A DNA stretch of 7,953 nucleotides, from assembly GCA_003176035.1 (NCBI GenBank), contig PSRL01000109.1:1-7953 (forward strand), read 5' to 3'. Every line of letters starts with the position of its first letter. Position 1 is the first letter of the stretch. A model generated the notes under the pieces. The model was not told the DNA's origin. It saw nothing but the letters and a program-made list of their open reading frames with translations, and made no database searches. Positions 1-6,736 of the stretch are shown here, piece by piece. Made by a program: the position numbers and the translations under genes. Origin of the DNA: Verrucomicrobiota bacterium. Its GTDB lineage: Bacteria; Verrucomicrobiota; Verrucomicrobiia; Chthoniobacterales; Xiphinematobacteraceae.

Positions 1-255
1 CCGGAGGTGTCGCAACAATTGCGCCACGCCTACTATGTGGTCACCGCTGGTAAGAACTGGCAAGATGCTTTTGAATAGAGTATTGCAGACACCAGCCCAA
101 ACCGGAGAAGCCGGTACTATTTCCTGAATATCCACGGTATGCCCAAGCTGCGCCAATTCGAAGGCTCCGTAAAAAAACTCCGTCGGAATCGATTTTGTCT
201 TCAGAGAATCCATGCGTTGGGTTCGTCCACCCGCATACAAAAAAACAATTTTCAT
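1..255 (-). CDS. Glycosyltransferase, GT4-like N-terminal part (cut by left edge)
   Basis: Reading leftward from an ATG at 255-253, the frame stays open for 85 codons to the window edge, so only the N-terminal part is present. It begins MKIVFLYAGGRTQRMDSLK and continues with SIPTEFFYGAFELAQLGHTVDIQE. This is the pattern of the N-terminal Rossmann domain of group 1/family 4 glycosyltransferases: a first beta strand, a glycine-rich loop, then a helix followed by a 'LGHxV' strand. Such enzymes transfer a sugar from a nucleotide donor to a growing glycan in the cytoplasm. The ATG overlaps the TGA of the GT8-like gene as ATGA (252-255), which points to translational coupling in one operon. The donor-binding C-terminal half (the usual E-x7-E region) lies outside the window, so the family call rests on the N-terminus and context. 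Confidence 0.68.
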   Translation of the reverse strand, partial: MKIVFLYAGGRTQRMDSLKTKSIPTEFFYGAFELAQLGHTVDIQEIVPASPVWAGVCNTLFKSILPVLTSGDHIVGVAQLLRHLR

Positions 256-1091
256 GGCTCGGTTTTAAAGAATCGCCTTTTCCAAGGCCGAAGGATGCTT
301 TCGGCTTTGATCCAGGGCTGGATGAATGCGGTAAGAACCGCAGTAATGTATCTCCCTTTTGGGGAAAGTATCTCCAAATGGTTTCGGGTAAGCTGCCGTG
401 GAGAAGAAAGGAAAACTCGGATATTTTGGCTGCCATTGATCCAATTCTCCAAATGCTGCATGGGCAGACCGCGTCCATGCAAGATCTTGACTGTTCCGCG
501 CCCGGAAAATCCCGGCATGACTGTGCGCAGGTTGTATTCGGGAGGCAAAATGTAAATCCGTATTGAGGATTCATATAGCGCTTGCCGCAAGGCAGGTTGG
601 TCGGGGGTGGAATTGGTTGCCACGACAAAGTCCTGATAAAGCTGCATCCATTCATCGAAAAAGCAAATAGTTTCAGTGTTTCTGCGATAGGCAATTACTC
701 CGGAATTGAGTTCGCAAAAGCAACTCGGCGTACTTGAAGGACGAGCTGGACGATAGGGCGCATGACTTGCCGCCAAATCAAACCGATCCAGAATTTCGAA
801 CAGGTCGTGAACGGGCGCGCAAAGGTGAGTGTCTGTATCCAGAAACAAGGTCCTCTCAAAAGGGGTTTCTTTTAAAGGCAAGATTTTGTCGCCAAATGAA
901 TATTGCGGTTGGTCGATTTTTCGAATTTCCGTGAATACTTGAAATTTCACGTTCGTTTGATCGGTGTAGAGAAGAATGGGCAGACGTGGCATGTGTTTTC
1001 GAACGGATTCCGCCGACCGCGCCGCTTCAACAAGATGCCGTCTGCCAGTTGCCACGTACAAAACGCCACAGGAGGGTTCGCCAAAATTCAT
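252..1091 (-). CDS. GT8-like putative nucleotide-diphospho-sugar transferase
   Basis: Predicted cytoplasmic glycosyltransferase of the GT8/nucleotide-diphospho-sugar transferase type, 279 residues from the ATG at 1091-1089. An early beta strand (CGVLYVATGRRHL, about 8-20) is followed by FLDTDTHL, whose DxD (D85-T86-D87) should bind the metal and the sugar nucleotide. Next come ELNSGVIAYRRN (about 127-138), the NSG motif typical of this fold, then DQPALRQAL (about 164-172) and ILHGRG (about 203-208), the His-Gly motif near the end of the fold. The start is uncertain. The frame is open upstream to an ATG at 1151-1149. A GTG at 1118-1116 has an AGAGG about 5 nt upstream, while the ATG used here has no clear ribosome site but sits just before the conserved fold. 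The gene overlaps the next glycosyltransferase by ATGA. Acceptor and sugar cannot be read from sequence. Confidence 0.82.
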   Translation of the reverse strand: MNFGEPSCGVLYVATGRRHLVEAARSAESVRKHMPRLPILLYTDQTNVKFQVFTEIRKIDQPQYSFGDKILPLKETPFERTLFLDTDTHLCAPVHDLFEILDRFDLAASHAPYRPARPSSTPSCFCELNSGVIAYRRNTETICFFDEWMQLYQDFVVATNSTPDQPALRQALYESSIRIYILPPEYNLRTVMPGFSGRGTVKILHGRGLPMQHLENWINGSQNIRVFLSSPRQLTRNHLEILSPKGRYITAVLTAFIQPWIKAESILRPWKRRFFKTEP

Positions 1092-1240
1092 TGGAAGTTG
1101 CAAACTAGAGATTAGCACAACTACCTCTAAACAAAAATAATGCACGCACATTTATCCGGCTCATGCCGACTGTCCCACTACAGGCACGTAGCTGGCCCCT
1201 GGATGATTTGCCCTCGTCGCCATCCCAGCCTACATCCTCC

Positions 1241-2062
1241 CTACCGTTGTTTGATGTCCGGCCAACTGAGCACCATGATGGGGCGGGTCCGAGCCATGCG
1301 CCAAAAGAACTCGTCCACAATCTTTCGAGCAAGCGGGAGGCGGGGGGTGAGCTGGCGTATTTTAAATGAGAGATGGTTCCAATCCAGGAAACCATTGTGG
1401 TGTTTTCCGATTTGGGCAATTTCGCGCATGCGTTTCCACCCTCCGGTCGCGGTTTTTGTGTTTTCGTAATAACGGATTTTCGCGATGAGTGTGTCCAAGG
1501 CGATTACCTCTCCTCTTTGGGCCAGGCGGATGAGCAAGTCCCAATCCATAGCATATGCCAGATCTTTTCGAAGGCCGCCCGCTTCCCAGAAGACATCTCT
1601 TCGAAAATAGATGGCGGGCTGTACTGCTTCGAGTGCAGTGGCCAAACGTTTGCGATCAAATGGTCGGTAGGGGACTACACGCAGCAATTCGCTGCTTCGA
1701 TTAATCTTAGCGCCGCGTCCATAGATGACGGTAGCGGCGGGATGATCGAGGAATGCCTGAGCAATGTGATGTAGGGCGCCGCGGACGAGAAGGTCATCGG
1801 AGTTCAACCAAGAGGCGATAGTTCCGGTCGCCAGGCGCATGCCCTTATTAATGGCATCGCTTTGGCCTTCGTCTGCTTCCCGAATAATTTTTAACCACGG
1901 CAAGTGAGCATAGCGCGCAAGGATTTGAGGGGTGGAGTCCGTAGAAAGTGCATCGATGACAATCCATTCCAAATCGGGATATTTTTGATCCAGGACGCTT
2001 TGAATTGTCTCTTCGATAAATTCCGCCTGATTGAACGTGGGGGTGATCAAGGAAATGCGCAT
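1241..2062 (-). CDS. Glycosyltransferase family 2
   Basis: A 273-residue GT-A fold inverting glycosyltransferase of family 2, with no membrane segment, so cytosolic or peripheral. It begins MRISLITPTFNQAEFIEETI, the typical first strand and helix. VIDALSTDST (about 35-44) holds the first nucleotide-binding Asp (D37). READEGQSDAINKG (61-74) is the conserved helix, and SWLNSDD (84-90) is the DxD-equivalent metal site. QPAIYFRRDVF (148-158) and YAMDWDLLIRL (170-180) follow, the latter carrying the likely catalytic-base region (D173/D175). The set resembles the 'glycosyltransferase with PGL/WcaA-like' enzymes in O-antigen and exopolysaccharide clusters. It lies 81 bp after wzt and before the GT8-like gene, all in one direction, so it is probably part of the same operon. 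GGAAG is present immediately before the ATG but too close for an ideal ribosome site. Confidence 0.94.
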   Translation of the reverse strand: MRISLITPTFNQAEFIEETIQSVLDQKYPDLEWIVIDALSTDSTPQILARYAHLPWLKIIREADEGQSDAINKGMRLATGTIASWLNSDDLLVRGALHHIAQAFLDHPAATVIYGRGAKINRSSELLRVVPYRPFDRKRLATALEAVQPAIYFRRDVFWEAGGLRKDLAYAMDWDLLIRLAQRGEVIALDTLIAKIRYYENTKTATGGWKRMREIAQIGKHHNGFLDWNHLSFKIRQLTPRLPLARKIVDEFFWRMARTRPIMVLSWPDIKQR

Positions 2063-2143
2063 GCTTCCGGTTTCGCTGAGAGCGTCTTTAAATCAAATAG
2101 TGGCCTGTTGTCGCAGCATGTAACTATTTAGTTAATAAACACT
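2063..2143. other. Spacer between wzt and the GT2 gene with an AT-rich palindrome
   Basis: The 81-bp spacer contains TAACTA-TT-TAGTTA at 2121-2134, 10 bp beyond the wzt stop. As RNA it would be a weak 5-bp AT stem with no following U-run, so it is not an intrinsic terminator. I see no convincing promoter, and read-through into the glycosyltransferase gene is likely. Confidence 0.35.
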
Positions 2144-3349
2144 CTAATTTAAGTTCAGCTTTTCGGGAACCTGAAAAAAGCTGCTATTGTGAATGTCAGC
2201 CCGATTGCGGTGAACCACCAGATTGCCTCGCAGATCGCAGATCCAATTTTCCACGGCACCGCTTTTAAATAAACGTGGGATGGATTGGTCAATATCAGTG
2301 ACGGATCTTTCCGGGGAGACCACGTGGACACAGATATCCGGCGCAGCTGAATATGCGGGAGAACGCTCCAAGGTGCGAAGACGAATATCAGAAACCCATC
2401 CCACATCCACTTGGCGAATGCCATCATTTGTCTGAACGGGACAGCTTATCACAAGCGACCCCCCTTTCAGGTTGCTCAGGAGAAGTGCGCTAATGGCACC
2501 TATGATTTCTCCATGTCTGGCGCTTGGATGTCCTGCAATCTGAGCCATCGGCTGTTCCAAATCGAGCATGTTGAGATAAAATTCCACTCCTTCGCGTGCG
2601 CCGGCATCGGCGACAATGCGCCCTCCTTCAAGTACAATGGCTCGATTGCAATATTCCAAAACGCTCTGCGCCGAATGGCTCACCATCATGACTGTGGTTC
2701 CTAACGCCTTGGTAGCCTCGATTTTTTTCAGGCATTTCTCTTGAAATTTAGCATCTCCCACAGCGATGACTTCATCAAGTATCAGGATTTCGGGGCTTAA
2801 GTGCGCCGCCACTGCAAAGGCCAAACGCACCCGCATGCCGCTGGAATACCGTTTGACGGGAGTCTCCATAAATTTTTCCACCTCGGAGAATTGGACGATC
2901 TCCCCGTAGCGCTCTTCGATTTCATGGCGCTTCATTCCAAGAATGGCGCCATTGAGGAAGACATTTTCCCGTCCGGTCAGTTCGTTATGAAAGCCGGTGC
3001 CTACCTCCAGCAAACTGGCTATGTGCCCTTTGATCTTAGCTGTCCCGGTCGTAGGCGCGGTAATGCGGGAAAGGAGTTTGAGCAAAGTGGATTTCCCCGA
3101 ACCATTGCGACCCATGATGCCAATGGCGTCTCCCCTCCGTATCTTGAAACTGACGTCGCTGAGCGCCCAAAAGTCGTAAGATTTCAAGGGCACATTTCGC
3201 GAACCGTCGTGAATGTAGGAGTGCGGATCTTCCTTGCCGCAACGCCGAGCCCACCAACTCTCAATTTCCTTGCCCAGCATTTTTCTATTTAAGGTGCCCA
3301 GGCGATATTTTTTTCCGAGTTTCTCGGCTTGGATCACTACATCCGACAT
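2144..3349 (-). CDS. wzt: Polysaccharide ABC transporter ATP-binding protein, Wzt-like
   Basis: ATPase of an ABC exporter that moves lipid-linked O-antigen or capsular glycan across the inner membrane; 401 residues. The N-terminus (MSDVVIQAEKLGKKYR) supplies the A-loop tyrosine. An insertion of about 40 residues, common in polysaccharide exporters, precedes FWALSDVSFKI. Walker A is GRNGSGKST (80-88), the signature is the SSGM variant (169-172), Walker B is ILILDEVIAVGD (188-199) and the switch His is H225. Residues from about 262 to 401 form a C-terminal extension at the position of the Wzt glycan-recognition domain. It is divergent and ends with an IPRLFKSG segment and an SSFF segment like those closing Wzt C-domains. 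The ATG at 3349-3347 is preferred because GGGGGGAAG lies just upstream. An in-frame TTG at 3367 would place that ribosome site inside the gene. The permease ends 54 bp upstream. Confidence 0.94.
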   Translation of the reverse strand: MSDVVIQAEKLGKKYRLGTLNRKMLGKEIESWWARRCGKEDPHSYIHDGSRNVPLKSYDFWALSDVSFKIRRGDAIGIMGRNGSGKSTLLKLLSRITAPTTGTAKIKGHIASLLEVGTGFHNELTGRENVFLNGAILGMKRHEIEERYGEIVQFSEVEKFMETPVKRYSSGMRVRLAFAVAAHLSPEILILDEVIAVGDAKFQEKCLKKIEATKALGTTVMMVSHSAQSVLEYCNRAIVLEGGRIVADAGAREGVEFYLNMLDLEQPMAQIAGHPSARHGEIIGAISALLLSNLKGGSLVISCPVQTNDGIRQVDVGWVSDIRLRTLERSPAYSAAPDICVHVVSPERSVTDIDQSIPRLFKSGAVENWICDLRGNLVVHRNRADIHNSSFFQVPEKLNLN

Positions 3350-3366
3350 ACCACTTCCCCCCCTCA
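3350..3366 (-). promoter_or_regulatory. Strong purine-rich ribosome-binding site of wzt
   Basis: Read on the minus strand, AGGGGGGGAAG precedes the ATG at 3349 by about 4 nt. It is the clearest Shine-Dalgarno-like sequence in the window. It decides between the ATG at 3349 and the upstream in-frame TTG at 3367. Confidence 0.65.
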
Positions 3367-3403
3367 ATCCCTTGGAAATTCCGCAACTGTTTGAGACACG
3401 CTT

Positions 3404-4309
3404 TTACACATTGTCCACACTGGTGCGCTCCACTTTATTGAAAACCATAATTCCAATGATTACGATGATCGCACTGATGAGCGCCCCGGATAAAATCTGA
3501 GAAAATTCAACAATTCCCGCACCCATGAAGATATAGCGGAAGGCTTCAATAATGGGAACAATAGGGTTTAATTGAATGATCCACCGAATGCTCGGAGACA
3601 CTTGAGACAAGGGATAGGCAACACAGCTAGCGTACATCCAAATCTGTATCAGAAATGCCATCCCCATGGAAAGGTCCCGATAGCGAGTGGTTAAAGCAGA
3701 AATCAGGCAGCCCACTCCTAATCCCAGTGCAGCTAATTCAAAAACCAACACGGGCAAAACAATCAATCGCCAGTCCGGGCGAATCGCAGCGCCGCTGAAA
3801 TAAAAGAAAAGATAAAATCCCAAAAACAGCCCCAATTGCGCTGAAAAGCCGATGAGATTTACGATCACCTGGGAAATCGGAACAATGAGCCGAGGAAAAT
3901 AAATTTTATCAAAGATATGCTGATTGGCCGTGAACGTCATGGAGGTTTTGTTGACGCATTCCGAAAAGTATCTCCAACAGACGATTCCCGAGAGAAAAAA
4001 GAGCATCGGCGGAATTCCATCTGTCGAAACCTTTAAGATTTTGGAAAAAATCAGAATAAACATCAGCGTTTGCAACAGAGGCTGAACCAGGTGCCAGAAA
4101 GAACCTAAAATGGTCTGTTTATAGATGGAGGTGTAATCCCGATGCACGAAGAGCCGGATGAGCTCACGGTATTCCCAGATTTCTCTCCACGGAATCCGAA
4201 GGAGTCCTCCGTGAGGGGAGATGGTGGTTGTCCAATTTTCCGATGTTTCCGGTTGCTCGCCCGATTCGCTAAAGTCCTGCTGTTCTAAAGAAGCAACAAT
4301 TTTATGCAT
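3404..4309 (-). CDS. wzm: Polysaccharide ABC transporter permease, Wzm-like (ABC-2 family)
   Basis: Membrane-spanning subunit of the glycan exporter, 301 residues, working with the Wzt-like ATPase encoded next. Residues 1-40 form a hydrophilic, Glu/Ser/Thr-rich cytoplasmic N-terminus. WREIWEYRELIRLFVHRDYTS (41-61) is the typical amphipathic entry helix, and YKQTILGSFWHLVQPLLQ (63-80) matches the start of the ABC-2 core. Six hydrophobic segments lie at roughly 70-92, 101-117, 141-171, 183-206, 215-235 and 272-291. TTRYRDLS (207-214) and NPIVPIIEAFRY (248-259) are recurrent motifs of the family. The length is slightly above the usual 260-280, because of the N-terminal tail. It is the first gene of the exporter/glycosyltransferase operon, after a 380-bp gap. 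AGTAGG lies only 1-2 nt from the ATG, so the ribosome site is poor. The exported glycan is not identifiable. Confidence 0.93.
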   Translation of the reverse strand: MHKIVASLEQQDFSESGEQPETSENWTTTISPHGGLLRIPWREIWEYRELIRLFVHRDYTSIYKQTILGSFWHLVQPLLQTLMFILIFSKILKVSTDGIPPMLFFLSGIVCWRYFSECVNKTSMTFTANQHIFDKIYFPRLIVPISQVIVNLIGFSAQLGLFLGFYLFFYFSGAAIRPDWRLIVLPVLVFELAALGLGVGCLISALTTRYRDLSMGMAFLIQIWMYASCVAYPLSQVSPSIRWIIQLNPIVPIIEAFRYIFMGAGIVEFSQILSGALISAIIVIIGIMVFNKVERTSVDNV

Positions 4310-4338
4310 GCCTACTGAAAAAGGTATTCGGAGCGTTA

Positions 4339-4370
4339 TTTATCAATTAATAGTTGCATGTTGCTGTCAA
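4339..4370 (-). promoter_or_regulatory. Candidate promoter of the wzm-wzt-glycosyltransferase operon
   Basis: On the minus strand a perfect TTGACA (4370-4365) stands 56 nt upstream of the wzm ATG. The best -10 resemblance is GATAAA (4344-4339; four of six matches) at a long spacing of 20 bp. At 17 bp the hexamer is ATTGAT, with three matches. A good -35 with a poor -10 suggests an activator-dependent promoter, another sigma factor or chance. Confidence 0.3.
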
Positions 4371-4408
4371 AGCCGACAAATCCACAGCACTCCGTGTCGA
4401 CATGCAGC
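4353..4408. repeat. Bulged inverted repeat upstream of wzm
   Basis: GTTGCATGT followed directly by TGCTGT (4353-4367) can pair with ACAGCA (4384-4389) and ACATGCAGC (4400-4408). This gives 6 bp plus 9 bp (one T-G wobble), a 16-nt loop, and a 10-nt bulge on one side (4390-4399). The structure overlaps the TTGACA box of the candidate wzm promoter, so it could be an operator, or a leader structure if transcription starts further upstream. It could also be accidental. Confidence 0.35.
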
Positions 4409-4622
4409 TAGTTTAATAAATGCTCTCACACAATTTCCCGGATAACAGGCAATTAAGTCGAGTATAATCGCATGGCATCCGATTTTTTTTTAAAACCTGT
4501 TGCATTAGCAGGGGGGCTTATTTTTCGGTGATCGAGAGGGTCGGTCGATTTTTCAATTTAAGGAAACATGGCTCCAAGGGCCTTTTTTAATGCACGGATT
4601 CCAGGATCCTAACTCAAAATTT

Positions 4623-4674
4623 CCGGCGACGCCGGTTTTCCTCGTTCTGGGAGAGGTGCTATAGCGAAACACCT
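4623..4674 (-). terminator. Weak tandem hairpins after cysNC, possible transcript end
   Basis: Beginning 15 nt past the cysNC stop, minus-strand RNA can form AGGTGT/GCACCT (4674-4669 with 4659-4654; one G-U pair; 9-nt loop). It then forms CCGGC-GTC-GCCGG (4635-4623), followed by AAATTTT. The second stem is stable but short, and no clean U-run follows it directly, so it is a poor intrinsic terminator. Rho-dependent termination or a 3'-end stabilising structure are alternatives. Confidence 0.28.
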
Positions 4675-4689
4675 ATAAAGTTGACGGGT

Positions 4690-6675
4690 TCAGATTCCGG
4701 AACCGCTGTCTAAATCTCGTGGGAGGTCCGGGTGGGGAGGTGCGGCAAAGCTCTCCGCAAATTTAAAGAGAAGTGCCAGGCACTCCTCCCAAGCTTGTTC
4801 GGAGGTACACAATTCGAGTTCCGGGTTGGGAGGCGGTTCGTAGGGAGCGCCGACGCCGGTGAAATCGGGAATTTCTCCCGCTCGCGCTTTTTTATAGAGC
4901 CCTTTAGGGTCCCTTTTCTCACAAATATTCAGGGGGGCGTTGACATAAATTTCCGCAAAGGCGATGCCCTCTCGCGCACAGTTTTCCCGAAGAAGCCGCC
5001 GATCCTCCCGGTAAGGGGAAATGAAGGAGCAAATTACCACCAACCCGGCTTCGGCAAGCAATTTTGCTGCTTCGCCTGCGCGGCGAATGTTTTCTTTGCG
5101 ATCACGGGGGCCAAAGCCAAGGTCTGCGGAGAGGCCATGTCGCAGATTGTCTCCATCTAACATAAATGCCGCCATCCCACGCCGGTGCAGATGCCATTCC
5201 AATTGTGAAGCAAGCGATGACTTTCCGGAAGCGGAGAGGCCGGTCATCCAAAGGATGGCGCCCCGATGGCCATATTGCTCCAGCCGAGCTGTTCGGCTCA
5301 CTCGGCTGGTTGACCAGACAAGGTGAGCGCTAGCCGGGGCATGGGCCTGGGTATTCTTAGGGTATCGGAGGATGATGCCGCCGCCGCCAATGCGCTTTTC
5401 GGCCAGGATCACGAAACGCCCGGTGGGACGCATTTGGTCATGCGGATCAAAAACCAAGAGACGTTTGGTGCGAATTCGCACTTCGGCAACTTCGTTTTTT
5501 GCAATTTGAGTCGGTTGTTGGCTTGTCAATTGAAGTGACGCGGAGTCCAAAGCACGAGAGATTCCCACCAGTCGAGCCTCCGTGGACTGTGTGCCCAGTT
5601 TCAGGATAAAGGGTTTGTCCAGGAGCAAAGGCTCATCGTGGAGCCAAAAAAGGCTTGCTGTAATCTCGCGATGAATCGCCGGTATTTCGTAGGCATGGCT
5701 GGCAATGTTCCCCCTTTCCACGAAAATTTGTTCTTCAAGAGTGATTGCAATCGACTCCCCCGCCGAAGCAGCGCCGGGGGGCTGCTCCACATTCCATTCT
5801 TCAATGGAACGAATGCGGCTGCGTTTTCCATTGGGCCAAAAATAAACCTCGTCACCCTGCCGAAGGGAGCCCCCCTCTATTCTGCCTACAAGGAGTCGCC
5901 GATGGTCAAAGCGATAGATATCCTGAATCATGAATCGGAGGGGCGCCTGCGCAGGCAGAGTCGGCAAAACCAAGTCCCCCAGGGCTTCCACAATGGAAGG
6001 TCCGCCATACCAAGGCATGTCAGAGCTGAGGCGAGCAAGGTTCTGACCCTGCTTAGCGGAGATGGGAATAAAAAACTGAGGCTCCACTTTAATTTGCGCC
6101 AGGAAATCGAGAGCCTCGCAGCGAATTTGTTCAAAGCGCGCTTTTTGAAAAGCCACCAGATCCATTTTATTTACGGCAACAATGACCTGTTTGATCCCCA
6201 AGAAGGCTAGTAAAAGAGCATGTCGGCGAGATTGTTCTCGGAGGCCTTCCACAGCATCCACCAGCAAAATTGCGGCATCGGCGGAGGCCGCTCCAGTGAC
6301 CATGTTTTTTAGAAATTCCTGATGCCCTGGCGCATCAATGATCACGTATTCCCGGTTTTTCACCCGAAAGGGCAATTGCGTGGTGTCGATAGTGATATTT
6401 TGTTCTTGTTCTTCAAGCAATGCGTCCAGGAGGAAAGCAAATTCAAACTCCATGCCTTCCGCTTCGCTTGCCTTGCGGATCATCTCGATTTTGCCAGCGG
6501 ACAGGGAATGAGTGTCATAGAAGAGACGCCCAATTAACGTGGACTTTCCATGATCCACATGTCCGACAATCACAACACGCAATTTTTGCCCGGCCGCCGT
6601 GGGAGTTTGTGAAGGGATGGAGGAGTTGCGCAAATTTGAGGTGGGCAAAATTTCAAGGGAAGATGAAGGAGTCAT
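4690..6675 (-). CDS. cysNC: Bifunctional sulfate adenylyltransferase GTPase subunit / adenylylsulfate kinase (CysN-CysC, NodQ type)
   Basis: A 661-residue fusion. The N-terminal GTPase drives APS formation by CysD, and the C-terminal kinase phosphorylates APS to PAPS. GTPase motifs are GHVDHGKST (38-46), ITIDTT (94-99), DAPGHQE (114-120), NKMD (169-172) and ISAK (205-208). EF-Tu-like beta-barrel domains II and III follow (about 245-440, with [19 protein letters not shown]). The kinase has P-loop GLSASGKSS (479-487), DGDNLRHGL (507-515), [17 protein letters not shown] (528-544), FISPYREDR (551-559) and [19 protein letters not shown] (589-607), all as in active CysC. A Pro/Asp-rich tail of about 20 residues ends it. 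G1 and switch I resemble elongation factors more than the GSVDDGKST/GITID of enterobacterial CysN. The ATG at 6675 is chosen over an in-frame GTG at 6798, which lies inside cysD and adds a non-conserved leader. It lies 61 bp after cysD. Confidence 0.96.
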   Translation of the reverse strand: MTPSSSLEILPTSNLRNSSIPSQTPTAAGQKLRVVIVGHVDHGKSTLIGRLFYDTHSLSAGKIEMIRKASEAEGMEFEFAFLLDALLEEQEQNITIDTTQLPFRVKNREYVIIDAPGHQEFLKNMVTGAASADAAILLVDAVEGLREQSRRHALLLAFLGIKQVIVAVNKMDLVAFQKARFEQIRCEALDFLAQIKVEPQFFIPISAKQGQNLARLSSDMPWYGGPSIVEALGDLVLPTLPAQAPLRFMIQDIYRFDHRRLLVGRIEGGSLRQGDEVYFWPNGKRSRIRSIEEWNVEQPPGAASAGESIAITLEEQIFVERGNIASHAYEIPAIHREITASLFWLHDEPLLLDKPFILKLGTQSTEARLVGISRALDSASLQLTSQQPTQIAKNEVAEVRIRTKRLLVFDPHDQMRPTGRFVILAEKRIGGGGIILRYPKNTQAHAPASAHLVWSTSRVSRTARLEQYGHRGAILWMTGLSASGKSSLASQLEWHLHRRGMAAFMLDGDNLRHGLSADLGFGPRDRKENIRRAGEAAKLLAEAGLVVICSFISPYREDRRLLRENCAREGIAFAEIYVNAPLNICEKRDPKGLYKKARAGEIPDFTGVGAPYEPPPNPELELCTSEQAWEECLALLFKFAESFAAPPHPDLPRDLDSGSGI

Positions 6676-6736
6676 AAACCTATGATGCAAAAAAGAACTC
6701 GTTGTTTCAAAATGGTGTTCAAAATGAAATCGAAGG

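Larger units (their letters stand above)
4310..4689. other. 380-bp gene-free region between cysNC and the exporter operon
   Basis: No convincing gene is found on either strand. From right to left it holds a hairpin with arms at 4654-4659 and 4669-4674, a GC-rich dyad at 4623-4635, a weak hairpin with T-run at 4570-4588, another at 4496-4512, a run of nine T at 4483-4491, a long bulged inverted repeat at 4353-4408, and a TTGACA box (minus strand) at 4370-4365. It most likely holds the 3' end of the cysD-cysNC transcript and the promoter and leader of wzm. It also separates two functional blocks. Confidence 0.6.

Noticed and set aside
139..566. Rightward open frames opposite the GT8-like gene
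   Set aside because: Their translations are low-complexity and unlike known proteins, as expected for antisense shadows of a real gene.
41..694. Long leftward open frame of 217 codons
   Set aside because: It overlaps the GT8-like and GT4-like genes in another frame. Its translation shows no conserved motif, while the other two frames carry clear glycosyltransferase features and an ATGA junction.
4221..4445. Rightward open frame of 74 codons in the gap region
   Set aside because: No ribosome site and no recognisable motif, and it partly overlaps the 5' end of wzm on the opposite strand.
4463..4468. Perfect TATAAT on the plus strand
   Set aside because: No -35 match at 15-19 bp upstream and no rightward gene downstream.
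4496..4512. CCTG...CAGG hairpin followed on the minus strand by TTTT
   Set aside because: Only four contiguous pairs on the minus strand, and nearly 180 nt past the cysNC stop; too weak to call a terminator.
4570..4588. Rightward terminator-like hairpin GGCTC-CAA-GGGCC followed by six T
   Set aside because: The stem is short with a G-U pair, and no rightward gene precedes it. The T-run is on the wrong strand for cysNC.
6706..6726. 9-bp direct repeat TTCAAAATG, period 12, in the cysD-cysNC spacer
   Set aside because: Only two copies in AT-rich sequence; easily chance, and no promoter sits beside it.
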